Origin: Larkinella bovis
GTDB lineage: Bacteria; Bacteroidota; Bacteroidia; Cytophagales; Spirosomataceae
NCBI RefSeq assembly: GCF_042655385.1
Contig: NZ_JBHSMA010000017.1
Span: forward strand, 38,031 to 102,030
Direction: 5' to 3'
DNA length: 64,000 bases
The stretch's first letter is position 1. Each line of letters begins with the position of its first letter. Of this stretch, positions 43,257-51,817 are shown piece by piece. The position numbers and the translations under genes are program-made. Below the pieces are notes generated by a model, which had not been told where the DNA came from, did no database searches, and saw only the letters and a program-made list of their open reading frames with translations.

Positions 43257-45554
43257 ATGCAAAAAACGATATACGTATCGCTCCTGCTTATCGTGTGCAG
43301 TACCCTTTTCGCAACCGCCCAATCGACGGCCACGATCGAAGGGCACGTTTTCTCCAAACAAAAACCGCTTGAACTGTCCACCATCGCCCTGAAGGGAACC
43401 CGCTTCGGTACCCTCAGCGATACGGCGGGCGTTTTCAAACTGACCGGTATTCCGGCGGGGCGCTACCAACTGGTGGTTTCCCAGGTCGGTTTCGAGACGT
43501 TCCAGAAAACCATCGTCCTGACCGCCGGGCAGACTTTCCGCCAAACCGTCGACCTGCGAGAAGCTCCCAACACGCTGGGCGAAGTCGTCATTACGGGAAC
43601 GATGAAAGAGGTTTCCAAGCTGGAAAGTCCCGTTCCGGTGGAGATTTATACGCCGAAATTCTTCCAGAAAAACCCCACGCCCAACATCTACGACGCGCTG
43701 CAAAACATCAACGGCGTACGGCCCCAGCTCAACTGCAACGTCTGCAATACCGGCGATATTCACATCAACGGTCTGGAAGGTCCTTACACGATGGTGCTGC
43801 TCGACGGTATGCCCATCGTCAGCTCGTTATCAACGGTGTACGGCTTGTCCGGCATCCCGAATTCACTGGTCGAGCGGGTCGAGGTGGTGAAAGGTCCGGC
43901 TTCGACGCTATACGGGTCGGAGGCCGTGGCCGGTTTGATCAACATCATCACCAAAAATCCACTGAAAGCGCCCGTCCTGACGGCGGATGTGTTCGGAACC
44001 AGCTGGCAGGAATACAATGCCGACCTGGGTGTCAAGTTTAAAGCCGGAACCGCCAACTCGCTGGTCGGTCTGAACTACTATAATTACCAGACACCGCACG
44101 ATAAAAACGGCGACGGTTTTACGGACGTGACGCTCCAGCACCGAATCTCGGTTTTCAATAAATGGCAGTTCGAGCGAAAGGAAAACCGCCTGGCCAGCAT
44201 TGCCGCCCGGTATTTTTACGAAGACCGCTGGGGCGGCCAAACCAACTGGACCCCGGTTTTACGCGGAACCGATAGCCTGTATGCCGAAAGCATTTATACC
44301 AAACGGTTCGAATTGATTGGCGCTTACCAGTTGCCAACCACCGAGAACATCACCCTGCAATCGTCGTTCAACAGCCACCACCAGAACTCGTACTACGGCA
44401 CGACGCCGTTCATGGCTACCCAGCGGATTTTCTTCGCGCAACTGCTGTGGAACAAGGAATTCAATAACCGGTTCAGCCTACTGGTGGGAACACCGTTCCG
44501 GTACACGTTTTACGACGACAGTACGCCCGCGACCCAGACCGGCGACTCGCTCCGGCCCATTAACCAGCCCGACCGGACGCTGTTACCCGGGATTTTTGCC
44601 CAGCCGGAGTTCACGTTCAACGACAAACACAAGCTGCTGATCGGGCTTCGGTACGACTACAATTCGCGGCACGGCAACATCCTGACGCCCCGGTTTTCGT
44701 ACAAATGGTCGCCGAACAAAGACAATGTGATCCGGTTGAACGCCGGAACCGGCTACCGGGTGGTGAACCTGTTCACCGAAGACCACGCGGCTTTGACCGG
44801 GGCGCGGCAGGTGGTGGTGAAGGACGAACTGAAACCCGAACGAAGCTGGAACGTAAACCTGAATTACACGAAACTGATCGTGTTTGGCAGCGGTTTTCTG
44901 AACGTCGATGCATCCGTGTTTTATACGTATTTCACGAACCGCATTATTGCCGATTACGATACCGATCCGAACAAAATCTTTTTCGACAACCTGAAAGGCC
45001 ACTCGACCTCCAAGGGTGTTAGCGTGAACCTGGACGCCAATTTCACCTTCCCACTGAAAATCAACGCCGGTTTTACGCTCATGGATGTCTACAAAGTGGA
45101 GGATGGTACCGATGGCCGAGCCGTCAAAACCCGGCAGTTGCTGACCGAACGGATAACCGGTACCTGGACGGCTTCGTACGATTTCGGACGCGGTTTTTCG
45201 ACGGATTATACGGGGAACCTCTACGGGCCGATGCGCCTGCCCCTGCTCAGCAGCGACGACCCGCGCGCGCCCTATTCGCCGACCTGGAGCATTCAGAACA
45301 TCCAGCTAACCAAGAAGTTCGACAATGGCTTTGAGATTTACGGTGGCATCAAGAACCTGCTGAACTTTACGCCCCCGGCCAACAGCATTGCCCGGGCCAA
45401 CGACCCTTTCGACAAGCAGGTCATTTTCGGTCCCGACGGCCAGGTGGTGGCCACGCCCGACAACCCCTACCGGCTGACCTTCGATCCCAATTACGTGTTT
45501 GCGCCCAACCAGGGCATTCGCGGTTTTCTGGGTGTTCGGTACACGGTTCGCTAA
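43257..45554 (+). CDS. TonB-dependent receptor with CxxC plug motif, probable metal or metal-complex uptake
   Basis: A 765-residue outer-membrane receptor. The ATG at 43257 is chosen since it opens a clean signal peptide (MQKTIYVSLLLIVCSTLFATAQ); an in-frame TTG at 43116 would add 47 unsupported residues. A carboxypeptidase-regulatory-like domain (about 24-105) precedes the plug (about 110-235: NTLGEVVITGT, IYDALQNINGVRPQ, VLLDGMPIV, VEVVKGPASTLYGSEAVAGLIN), then a 22-strand barrel. Cys160 and Cys163 in the plug (NCNVCNTGDIHINGLEG) form a CxxC that could bind metal. It is not SusC-like: no SusD partner. The metal-type operator and His-rich neighbour suggest transition-metal uptake. Confidence 0.92.
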   Translation: MQKTIYVSLLLIVCSTLFATAQSTATIEGHVFSKQKPLELSTIALKGTRFGTLSDTAGVFKLTGIPAGRYQLVVSQVGFETFQKTIVLTAGQTFRQTVDLREAPNTLGEVVITGTMKEVSKLESPVPVEIYTPKFFQKNPTPNIYDALQNINGVRPQLNCNVCNTGDIHINGLEGPYTMVLLDGMPIVSSLSTVYGLSGIPNSLVERVEVVKGPASTLYGSEAVAGLINIITKNPLKAPVLTADVFGTSWQEYNADLGVKFKAGTANSLVGLNYYNYQTPHDKNGDGFTDVTLQHRISVFNKWQFERKENRLASIAARYFYEDRWGGQTNWTPVLRGTDSLYAESIYTKRFELIGAYQLPTTENITLQSSFNSHHQNSYYGTTPFMATQRIFFAQLLWNKEFNNRFSLLVGTPFRYTFYDDSTPATQTGDSLRPINQPDRTLLPGIFAQPEFTFNDKHKLLIGLRYDYNSRHGNILTPRFSYKWSPNKDNVIRLNAGTGYRVVNLFTEDHAALTGARQVVVKDELKPERSWNVNLNYTKLIVFGSGFLNVDASVFYTYFTNRIIADYDTDPNKIFFDNLKGHSTSKGVSVNLDANFTFPLKINAGFTLMDVYKVEDGTDGRAVKTRQLLTERITGTWTASYDFGRGFSTDYTGNLYGPMRLPLLSSDDPRAPYSPTWSIQNIQLTKKFDNGFEIYGGIKNLLNFTPPANSIARANDPFDKQVIFGPDGQVVATPDNPYRLTFDPNYVFAPNQGIRGFLGVRYTVR

Positions 45555-45651
45555 AAAATTGCGTACTGGCAACGGAGGCCCGTCAACCCCTGTCTCTACC
45601 CATAATGGTGTAGGATTGCCGGCTAAAACATTTTACAAAGACAGCGGTTCT

Positions 45652-45741
45652 ATGAAAAAAGCCGGTTTTATTCGGAGACTTTTTAAATTATTGCATCGAG
45701 AAATAGAACGTTTACAAGAAAGACAGGTTTTAATACTTTGA
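45652..45741 (+). CDS. Possible small ORF encoding a 29-residue cationic amphipathic peptide
   Basis: ATG at 45652 opens a 29-codon frame (MKKAGFIRRLFKLLH...ERQVLIL) ending TGA at 45739-45741. Arg/Lys alternate with Leu/Ile/Phe in a helical pattern, and the AAAAAAG after the ATG is typical of real starts in this genome. A longer in-frame start at 45499 overlaps the receptor gene and is not credible. No homology can be claimed. It sits in the 251-bp gap before the CBM48 gene and could be a leader peptide or chance. Confidence 0.3.
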   Translation: MKKAGFIRRLFKLLHREIERLQERQVLIL

Positions 45742-45805
45742 TAACCATCACATTACTGTTTTTTTCATATAAATTTACAACCGTAAACCAAACACTCTAC
45801 TCGAT

Positions 45806-46117
45806 ATGGCACTTGCAAAACAATATGTAAAAAGCAAGCCTACAATTTGCAAAGTAACGTTTACGCTGCCTGCTGACGCGGTGAACGGCGCGAAGGAAGT
45901 TGCACTGGTTGGTGATTTTAACGGCTGGGATTCGTCAGCTACTGCTCTGAAGAAACAAAAAGACGGTTCATACAAAACGACGGTTGAATTACCGATTGGT
46001 CAGGAAACGCAATTCCGCTACCTGATCGATGGCGAAACCTGGCTGAATGATCCGGAAGCCGATAAATACGTTGGCAGCGGTGTTTCATCAGACGACAATT
46101 CCGTTGTGGCTCCGTAA
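45806..46117 (+). CDS. Free-standing CBM48/isoamylase-N-like glycogen-binding protein
   Basis: A 103-residue cytosolic protein made of one CBM48 (AMPK-beta glycogen-binding) module. The defining motif is KEVALVGDFNGWDSSATALKKQKDGSYKTTVELPIGQETQFRYLIDGETWLNDPEAD, including the Trp and Lys/Gln ligands that stack on alpha-glucan. There is no catalytic domain and no signal. Such stand-alone copies are frequent in Cytophagales and probably bind glycogen or a partner enzyme. The near-consensus TACTTTG at 45734-45740 may be its -7 element. It is followed by a strong bidirectional terminator. Confidence 0.9.
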   Translation: MALAKQYVKSKPTICKVTFTLPADAVNGAKEVALVGDFNGWDSSATALKKQKDGSYKTTVELPIGQETQFRYLIDGETWLNDPEADKYVGSGVSSDDNSVVAP

Positions 46118-46150
46118 GGAATTTGCCGGGGCTTCGCTCCCAAACGATTT

Positions 46151-46192
46151 CAAACAGAACAGCCCGGCCAGATGGCCGGGCTGTTCTGTTTG
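46151..46192. terminator. Strong bidirectional terminator hairpin
   Basis: The 20-bp arm 46151-46170 (CAAACAGAACAGCCCGGCCA) is exactly inverted at 46173-46192 around a 2-nt apex. It lies between the convergent stops at 46117 (+) and 46213 (-). Confidence 0.9.
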
Positions 46193-46212
46193 ACTGATCC
46201 CTGAATCCGCAA

Positions 46213-47151
46213 TTACACGGTAAAGCTGTCGGATTCGATGTAGGCTTTGATCAGGGCCTGCTCTCCTTCTTTGCCCGGATACGCATTGCCGTGCTCCATG
46301 CCCCAGATAAACTCCTTGTTTTCGGCTTTGGCTTTTTCGTAACAGTGTTTGAACACGTTCTTGTAGTTGATTTCGCCGGTTGTCGGTTCTTTCCGCCCGG
46401 GGTTGTCGCCAATCTGGAAATACCCGATTTCGCTCCAGCACCAGTCGATATGCGGAATGATGTGCCCTTCGTTTTTCTGCATGTGGTACACATCGAACAG
46501 GATTTTGCAGGCCGGGCTGTTGACGGCGCGGCAGATTTCGTAGGTCTGGTCCGAGGTGCGCAAAAACAGGTTGGGCGTATCGCTGAGCGGTTCCAGCACC
46601 ATCGTCAGGTTGTGCGGAGCCAGAATATCCGATCCCCGGCGCAGGGCGTCGATGACGTGGCCGGTTTGAATTCCGATGGGCAGGTTCCGCTGAAAATCAC
46701 CGGGAACTACCGTCATGTATTTGGCATTCACCCGCTTGGCTACTTCAACGGCTTTTTTGCAACCGCTCAGGAAAATGTCGATAAACTCCTGCTTGCCAGC
46801 CGCCAGGGTGTTAGCTCCGTTGCCGCCTTTATCGACCACAAAAACTCCCATTTTCATGCCGAGTCGGGCCATTTCCTTCGCAATTTTCTCCTGTTCTTCC
46901 ACCGGCCGACCCATCATTCCGTTGTCTTCCAGCGCCTTAAAACCGTTGTCGGCCATAAACTTGAGCTGGTCGATGACATCCTTTCCGGCGCTGTTCGTAA
47001 ACATGCCGAAGTGGGGCGCATACAACAGTTTAAACTGGTTTTTTGCCACCGTTTGTGGTTGAGAGGGTTCTTTTCCGGCCAAAGCATTACCCGCCAGCGC
47101 AGCACCGGCCAGTCCTAACGTTGATTTGACAAAATCGCGTCGTTGAATCAT
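46213..47151 (-). CDS. Exported hydroxypyruvate-isomerase-like TIM-barrel isomerase/epimerase
   Basis: A 312-residue protein of the AP-endonuclease-2/xylose-isomerase-like TIM-barrel superfamily. A twin-arginine-like signal (MIQRRDFVKSTLGLAGAALAG) suggests Tat export. The barrel shows the metal-site residues in MVLEPLSD (Glu), LFDVYHMQKNEGH (Asp, His), HIDWC and the late FIWGMEHGNAYPG (Glu/His). Hyi-type enzymes isomerise hydroxypyruvate; exported relatives are found in 3-keto-sugar loci as lyases or epimerases. It follows the CxxCH protein by 25 bp and should be co-transcribed. Confidence 0.92.
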   Translation of the reverse strand: MIQRRDFVKSTLGLAGAALAGNALAGKEPSQPQTVAKNQFKLLYAPHFGMFTNSAGKDVIDQLKFMADNGFKALEDNGMMGRPVEEQEKIAKEMARLGMKMGVFVVDKGGNGANTLAAGKQEFIDIFLSGCKKAVEVAKRVNAKYMTVVPGDFQRNLPIGIQTGHVIDALRRGSDILAPHNLTMVLEPLSDTPNLFLRTSDQTYEICRAVNSPACKILFDVYHMQKNEGHIIPHIDWCWSEIGYFQIGDNPGRKEPTTGEINYKNVFKHCYEKAKAENKEFIWGMEHGNAYPGKEGEQALIKAYIESDSFTV

Positions 47152-47176
47152 AATAAAGTGGATAAAAGGAAGGTTT

Positions 47177-50100
47177 TTATTTTCGTTTTAAACTTGCTAA
47201 ATAGTCGACTAAATCCACCAGTTCCTGCGTAGACATGTTTTCCTGCAAACCCGACGGCATCATCGATGAGTCCAGGGGCTTCATGGAAACCACGTCGCTC
47301 ATCTTGTAGTCGGTCACGACTCCGCCCGGAAACTTCATCTGCAGGTCGGTTTCGGTTTTGCTGGAGATAATGCCGGAAACCGTACTGCCGTCCTTGAATT
47401 TAACTTCAAAGCCTTCGTATCCAAAACTAATGCCGGCATCCGGGTACAGAATCGCCAGATACTGACCCTCTTTCGGCAATTTACTGCCAATTTCGGACAG
47501 TTTCGGCCCGAAGTCCATGCCTTCGTTGTTGATCTGGTGACAAATCGAACAATTGGTTTTGAAAACCGTCAAGCCCCGGCTGGCATCACCGGTCATTGCC
47601 AGCAAATCCGGAATTCCGGGCATTTTCTTTCCGGCGGCACTGTTTCCGCCGTTGAGGTAGCTGGCCGCTTCCAGCCGCACTTTTTTCCGCCAGGTTGTGC
47701 TTACGCCCTGTACCGCTGCCGCCTTGTACTCATCCTTGATTTGTCCAGAGCGCAACAGCGACAGAATCAGTTCCTCTCCATCGTTGCTGCCGCCAATGGC
47801 GCGGGTGGCTTCCCGACGCAGGGCTACCGGGCGGTTTTCGTCCAATGCGACGGTTTTTAGAATATCCAGTGACTCCTTGCTTCCTACCCAGCGCAGGGCC
47901 GATGCCATGTTGACAGCTGCGTTCGGATCTTTTCCGTTGATCACTTCCCAGACCAGCTGACCGCCCCCCTGTTTCAACAACTGCCGGGTGGCTTCCCGGC
48001 CCATCATGTCCGTAAACTGCTTCTGGCTCAGGGCCAGCAACCGGGCGTTTTCGGCCGTGGGTTCATACCGGCTTACCATCTCCATATAATCCGGTTTACC
48101 GTATGTTTCGTCCAGCAGTTTAGTCAAAGCGGCCATGGCTTCCGGCGAATTTTTCACGAAAGCCTTATCGAGGTGACGCAACGCCAGTTTCGTTATCTGC
48201 ACATCATTCGGATTGCTTTTCAGAATACTCAGCAGCGCATTGGATTTTTCGGTTGCACCCGGATTGAAGTCGAACGCCCGGAAATACCGCAAACGCCCGG
48301 TCAGATCGGTCTGCGAATCGCCAGCCAGTTTCGCCAGCAGGGGAACAGCATCCTTCGTCCGGGCCCGCCAGACAATGTCTTTGCCAGCAGCCGTCGTCAA
48401 CGGATTCTCCCCCGAACGCTTCAGCCAGGCTCCATAATAGGCATCCCATTGTCCATCCGCACCAATGCCGAGGGCTTCGAGGTACCAGCGGTCTTTGCCA
48501 TCGTGACGTGATGCGAGTTGTGCCCACAAATCAGGGGCAGCCGGTGACGTATTCCGGTGTAAGGCAAGGGCGCATTCCCGCCGAACCTGCGGATCGGGGT
48601 CATTCACCAACTGTTTCACATACGGCGTAACATCGCCTTTCAACTGACGAGCCGCCCGCAAAGCCGCCATTCGCAGGTTCGGGTCGCTGTCTTTCAGGGC
48701 GGTTTCGATGTACTTTTTGCCTTTTCCGTCCAGTTTACTCAACAGCCACAACGCCCGGGCTTTCATGCGCGGATCGGATGCGGTTTGGTAAAGTTTCGCC
48801 AGATCCTTTTCGGCTTTTGCACCCAGCTCGTGCAGTTTGTTCCAGGCAGCATAGCGAATCGCCATGTTCGGACTTTGCAGGGCTTCGATGGCTCCGGCCG
48901 TCGTGGTCAGGTCTACTTTCGGTATTTTATACGGCGTATTCGGCGGAGCAACGCGGTAAATCCGGCCCCGGTTTTGATCACCGGCCTGGTGACCACCCAC
49001 GCCCGGATCGTACCAGTCGGAGATCATCAGCGAACCATCGGGGGCCACGCACACATCCGAGGGCCGGAACCACTGGTCACGGGTGCCTTCCAGCACCGGC
49101 ACAATCGTCGCCTTATAGCCCGCGCCGTCGTTGGTCACCGGATAAGCCCGCACCACATTAGGCCCCGCATCGCAGTGAATCACCTGCCCCTGAAATACGG
49201 ATGGTAGCAACTTTCCTTCGTATACAATGATTCCGGTCGGTGACCCCGCGCCGGTTTGCAGCAGATTCGGGACAACACCCGGATCGTTCAGGTGCCAGTG
49301 CCGCTGTGGAATGGTTTCTTCGAGGTTAGTCCGATTGGCCCGCCAGCCCGCGCCGGTCATTTCGTCGGTGTAGCCGTAGTTGCCGTATTCCATCACGTAG
49401 TTGATCCGAACGCCCTTGTTGCCGTCGTCGTCGTTATCCGACTGCCACATGGTGCCGTACGAATCAACGGCCACTTCGTAGTTATTCCGGAAATTATGCC
49501 CGAGCACTTCCATCTCGCTGCCGTCGGGATTGCAGCGGAACACCATGCCCTGTTTGAAGTTCTTCAGATCGATTTCTTTGCCAGTGCTGCGGTCGATAAT
49601 CGGTCTGCCGTTTTTATCAAGAATTTGTTTGCCTTCGTTGCCAAAATTGAAATACCACTTCCCATCGGGGCCAAAAACAAATGAATGCAGACCGTGGTCG
49701 TGGTCGGCCCCACTAATACCTGTAAAGAGCAGTTCTTTTTTGTCGGCTTTATCGTCGCCGTTTTCGTCCGTAAACACGAACACATTCGGGCTATCGGATA
49801 CGATCACTTTATTGCCCTGTACCCAGATGCCGAGTGGCGAAACCAGCTCCGGCCCCTGGTAAAACGTCTTGGTAACATCGGCCTGCCCATCGCCGTTGGT
49901 GTCCTCCAGAATCAGAATCCGGTCGCCTTCCGGGCGCGTCGGGTTGCCGTTGATTCCAGCGCGGTAGTTGTACGCTTCGCACACCCAGACGCGGCCCCGC
50001 GCATCGACGTCGATGTTGGTGGGATTGGTCAGCATGGGTTCGGCCGCAAAGAGTTTGGCTTCCAGCCCCGGGGCCACGTTCAGGCTACCCACGGCGTATT

Positions 50101-50287
50101 TCGGATCGCGTTTATCGTCGTCGGAAAGACCGGCAAAAAGCCGTTCGAGGTATGGGGTAGAAGCCTGGTTGAGGTTGTCATTTTGCCAGGCACCGATCAG
50201 GGCGCCCCCGATCAGAAGCCCGGCCGTGGAGAGCGCCAGCGCCCGACCAGACCACCGAAAACGTTTCACGTAACGAGTTGAGTTCAT
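47177..50287 (-). CDS. PVC-type heme-binding CxxCH protein (membrane-bound dehydrogenase-like)
   Basis: A 1036-residue exported protein. An N-terminal hydrophobic signal (ALALSTAGLLIGGALIGAW) leads into a beta-propeller of the membrane-bound-dehydrogenase type (about 45-430: PTNIDVDARGRVWVCEAYNYR, DGQADVTKTFYQG, GPDGKWYFNFGN, SDNDDDGNKGVRINY). HEAT repeats follow (about 440-850), then a c-type cytochrome domain with the heme site CSICHQ near residue 912. The set is typical of Planctomycetes/Verrucomicrobia/Bacteroidota sugar loci, where it probably passes electrons from sugar oxidation. It is the first gene of a two-gene run with the TIM-barrel isomerase. Confidence 0.95.
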   Translation of the reverse strand: MNSTRYVKRFRWSGRALALSTAGLLIGGALIGAWQNDNLNQASTPYLERLFAGLSDDDKRDPKYAVGSLNVAPGLEAKLFAAEPMLTNPTNIDVDARGRVWVCEAYNYRAGINGNPTRPEGDRILILEDTNGDGQADVTKTFYQGPELVSPLGIWVQGNKVIVSDSPNVFVFTDENGDDKADKKELLFTGISGADHDHGLHSFVFGPDGKWYFNFGNEGKQILDKNGRPIIDRSTGKEIDLKNFKQGMVFRCNPDGSEMEVLGHNFRNNYEVAVDSYGTMWQSDNDDDGNKGVRINYVMEYGNYGYTDEMTGAGWRANRTNLEETIPQRHWHLNDPGVVPNLLQTGAGSPTGIIVYEGKLLPSVFQGQVIHCDAGPNVVRAYPVTNDGAGYKATIVPVLEGTRDQWFRPSDVCVAPDGSLMISDWYDPGVGGHQAGDQNRGRIYRVAPPNTPYKIPKVDLTTTAGAIEALQSPNMAIRYAAWNKLHELGAKAEKDLAKLYQTASDPRMKARALWLLSKLDGKGKKYIETALKDSDPNLRMAALRAARQLKGDVTPYVKQLVNDPDPQVRRECALALHRNTSPAAPDLWAQLASRHDGKDRWYLEALGIGADGQWDAYYGAWLKRSGENPLTTAAGKDIVWRARTKDAVPLLAKLAGDSQTDLTGRLRYFRAFDFNPGATEKSNALLSILKSNPNDVQITKLALRHLDKAFVKNSPEAMAALTKLLDETYGKPDYMEMVSRYEPTAENARLLALSQKQFTDMMGREATRQLLKQGGGQLVWEVINGKDPNAAVNMASALRWVGSKESLDILKTVALDENRPVALRREATRAIGGSNDGEELILSLLRSGQIKDEYKAAAVQGVSTTWRKKVRLEAASYLNGGNSAAGKKMPGIPDLLAMTGDASRGLTVFKTNCSICHQINNEGMDFGPKLSEIGSKLPKEGQYLAILYPDAGISFGYEGFEVKFKDGSTVSGIISSKTETDLQMKFPGGVVTDYKMSDVVSMKPLDSSMMPSGLQENMSTQELVDLVDYLASLKRK

Positions 50288-50401
50288 AAACTACGCACGA
50301 AGTAAGGGTTGGAATAAATCGGGTAAATGTAGTAAAAAAACCCAAATCTCCTTCCCGAATTTAGCGAGTCGTGCCCTCTCCTGTTCCTTAGCTGCCCGGT
50401 G

Positions 50402-51817
50402 TTACTCGCGGGTGAGTTCGCCCAAAACCGGCAAGCCCAAATCCCACTGATCTGTTCGAAACGGAATCACCGGCAGGCCTTCCCGGCTAAACAGGTTCGG
50501 TTCGGGGGCATCCCGAAACGCAAACCGTACCGCCACCGGCCTGGGAATCCCCTCTGCCCATACTTCCACAGTTTTGCCGATAATCCGGGCCTGGGCTTTC
50601 GTAAAAATCCGATCGGCACCCGCAATCTCAAACTCCGTAATTTCCGGTCCTTTAACCATGAACCCGTCGGGCGCATGATCGAACGTGAGTTGAACCCGGC
50701 TTCCGAGGATTTTCATCGACCGGTATTGTGGGCTTTTGTACGCGTTAACCGGCTGGCGATAGGTGTCGGCCAGCGCCCAGTTGGCCAGCCGGTTTCCCAC
50801 CTCTTTTTTGTAGGCCGGATGAATGTCATCCCGGTTATCGACCAGGTCCGTTGTCACCACCATACCGGTTTTGGTTAGATCCATTGCCCGCGTCTGGTTC
50901 TCCCGGAGCAGGGCGGTTTCGTAGGTTCCGCCGTACCGATACGGCGCCAGCTGGACGTAATAAAACGGAATATCGTGCTGCCAGAAACCCCGCCAGCTAT
51001 CAACCAGCAGGTGCATTAGTCGGTAGTAGGCCGGGGCATAATGCCGGTTCGATTCGCCCTGGTACCAGATTACGCCTGCAATGGCAAAAGGCGTGATGGG
51101 GGCAACCATGCCGTTAAAAAGGGCTCCCGGTTTTACGGGGGCCCAGGGGGTTTTCACCATTGTTTGAGCCGAATACCGGGTTTCGGGATAAAGGCTGGAA
51201 AGCGATTCGGGCAACCAGGTATCCAGTTTGGAACCGCCCCAGGATGCATCGATCAGGCCAATCGGAACGCCGAGAGTTGCCTGAAGTTTTTTACCGAAAA
51301 AGTATCCGACGGCACTAAACCGCTTCAGACTGACGGAATCACAAACCGCCCAGTTTCCCTTCACATCGTTTTGGGGCGAAGCAGCCGCCCGCTTCGCCAT
51401 TTTGAAAAACCAGATATTGGGATTGAAGGCCGTTGGCAGTTCGGCCCGGGCGTCTTTGGCGCCACCGGCTGCATTCAGTTCCATATTCGACTGCCCGGCA
51501 CATACCCAGACCTCGCCGATCAGAAGGTTGGTCAGCGTGATCGTATTGCTACCTTTGATGGTCAGGCTATAGGGCCCTCCGCTTTTCGGCGTTCGTAGTC
51601 GTACCTGCCAGGTGGCATCCGGCGCCCCAACGGTTTCGACCAGCCGGTTATCCCAGCTGGCCGTAACGCTTATTTTCTCCGTCGGGTTGGCCCAGCCCCA
51701 GATCACTACCTCGGTTTGCTGCTGCAACACCATGTCCGACGCCAGAATGGCGGGCAAGGTCACCTCAGCCCGGGCAACAGTCCCAAGCAATAACCAGACA
51801 GCCAGCACGGTTTTCAT
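50402..51817 (-). CDS. Sialate O-acetylesterase-type (SASA) secreted carbohydrate esterase
   Basis: A 471-residue exported esterase. The start at 51817 gives a signal peptide (MKTVLAVWLLLGTVARA). The SGNH-like catalytic blocks are GEVWVCAGQSNMELNAAGG (Ser nucleophile), GVIWYQGESNRHYAPAYYRLM, and a DDIHPAYK Asp-x-His triad end. An N-terminal Ig-like region carries GSNTITLTNLLIGEVW. The ATG overlaps the stop of the FAD oxidoreductase gene by 4 bp (ATGA), implying coupled translation. It deacetylates a decorated glycan or sugar acid; sialic acid itself is not proven. Confidence 0.93.
   Translation of the reverse strand: MKTVLAVWLLLGTVARAEVTLPAILASDMVLQQQTEVVIWGWANPTEKISVTASWDNRLVETVGAPDATWQVRLRTPKSGGPYSLTIKGSNTITLTNLLIGEVWVCAGQSNMELNAAGGAKDARAELPTAFNPNIWFFKMAKRAAASPQNDVKGNWAVCDSVSLKRFSAVGYFFGKKLQATLGVPIGLIDASWGGSKLDTWLPESLSSLYPETRYSAQTMVKTPWAPVKPGALFNGMVAPITPFAIAGVIWYQGESNRHYAPAYYRLMHLLVDSWRGFWQHDIPFYYVQLAPYRYGGTYETALLRENQTRAMDLTKTGMVVTTDLVDNRDDIHPAYKKEVGNRLANWALADTYRQPVNAYKSPQYRSMKILGSRVQLTFDHAPDGFMVKGPEITEFEIAGADRIFTKAQARIIGKTVEVWAEGIPRPVAVRFAFRDAPEPNLFSREGLPVIPFRTDQWDLGLPVLGELTRE

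Noticed and set aside
45499..45651. Longer version of the small ORF starting inside the receptor gene
   Set aside because: It overlaps the receptor's last 56 bases out of frame and the added residues look random; only the 45652 start is plausible.
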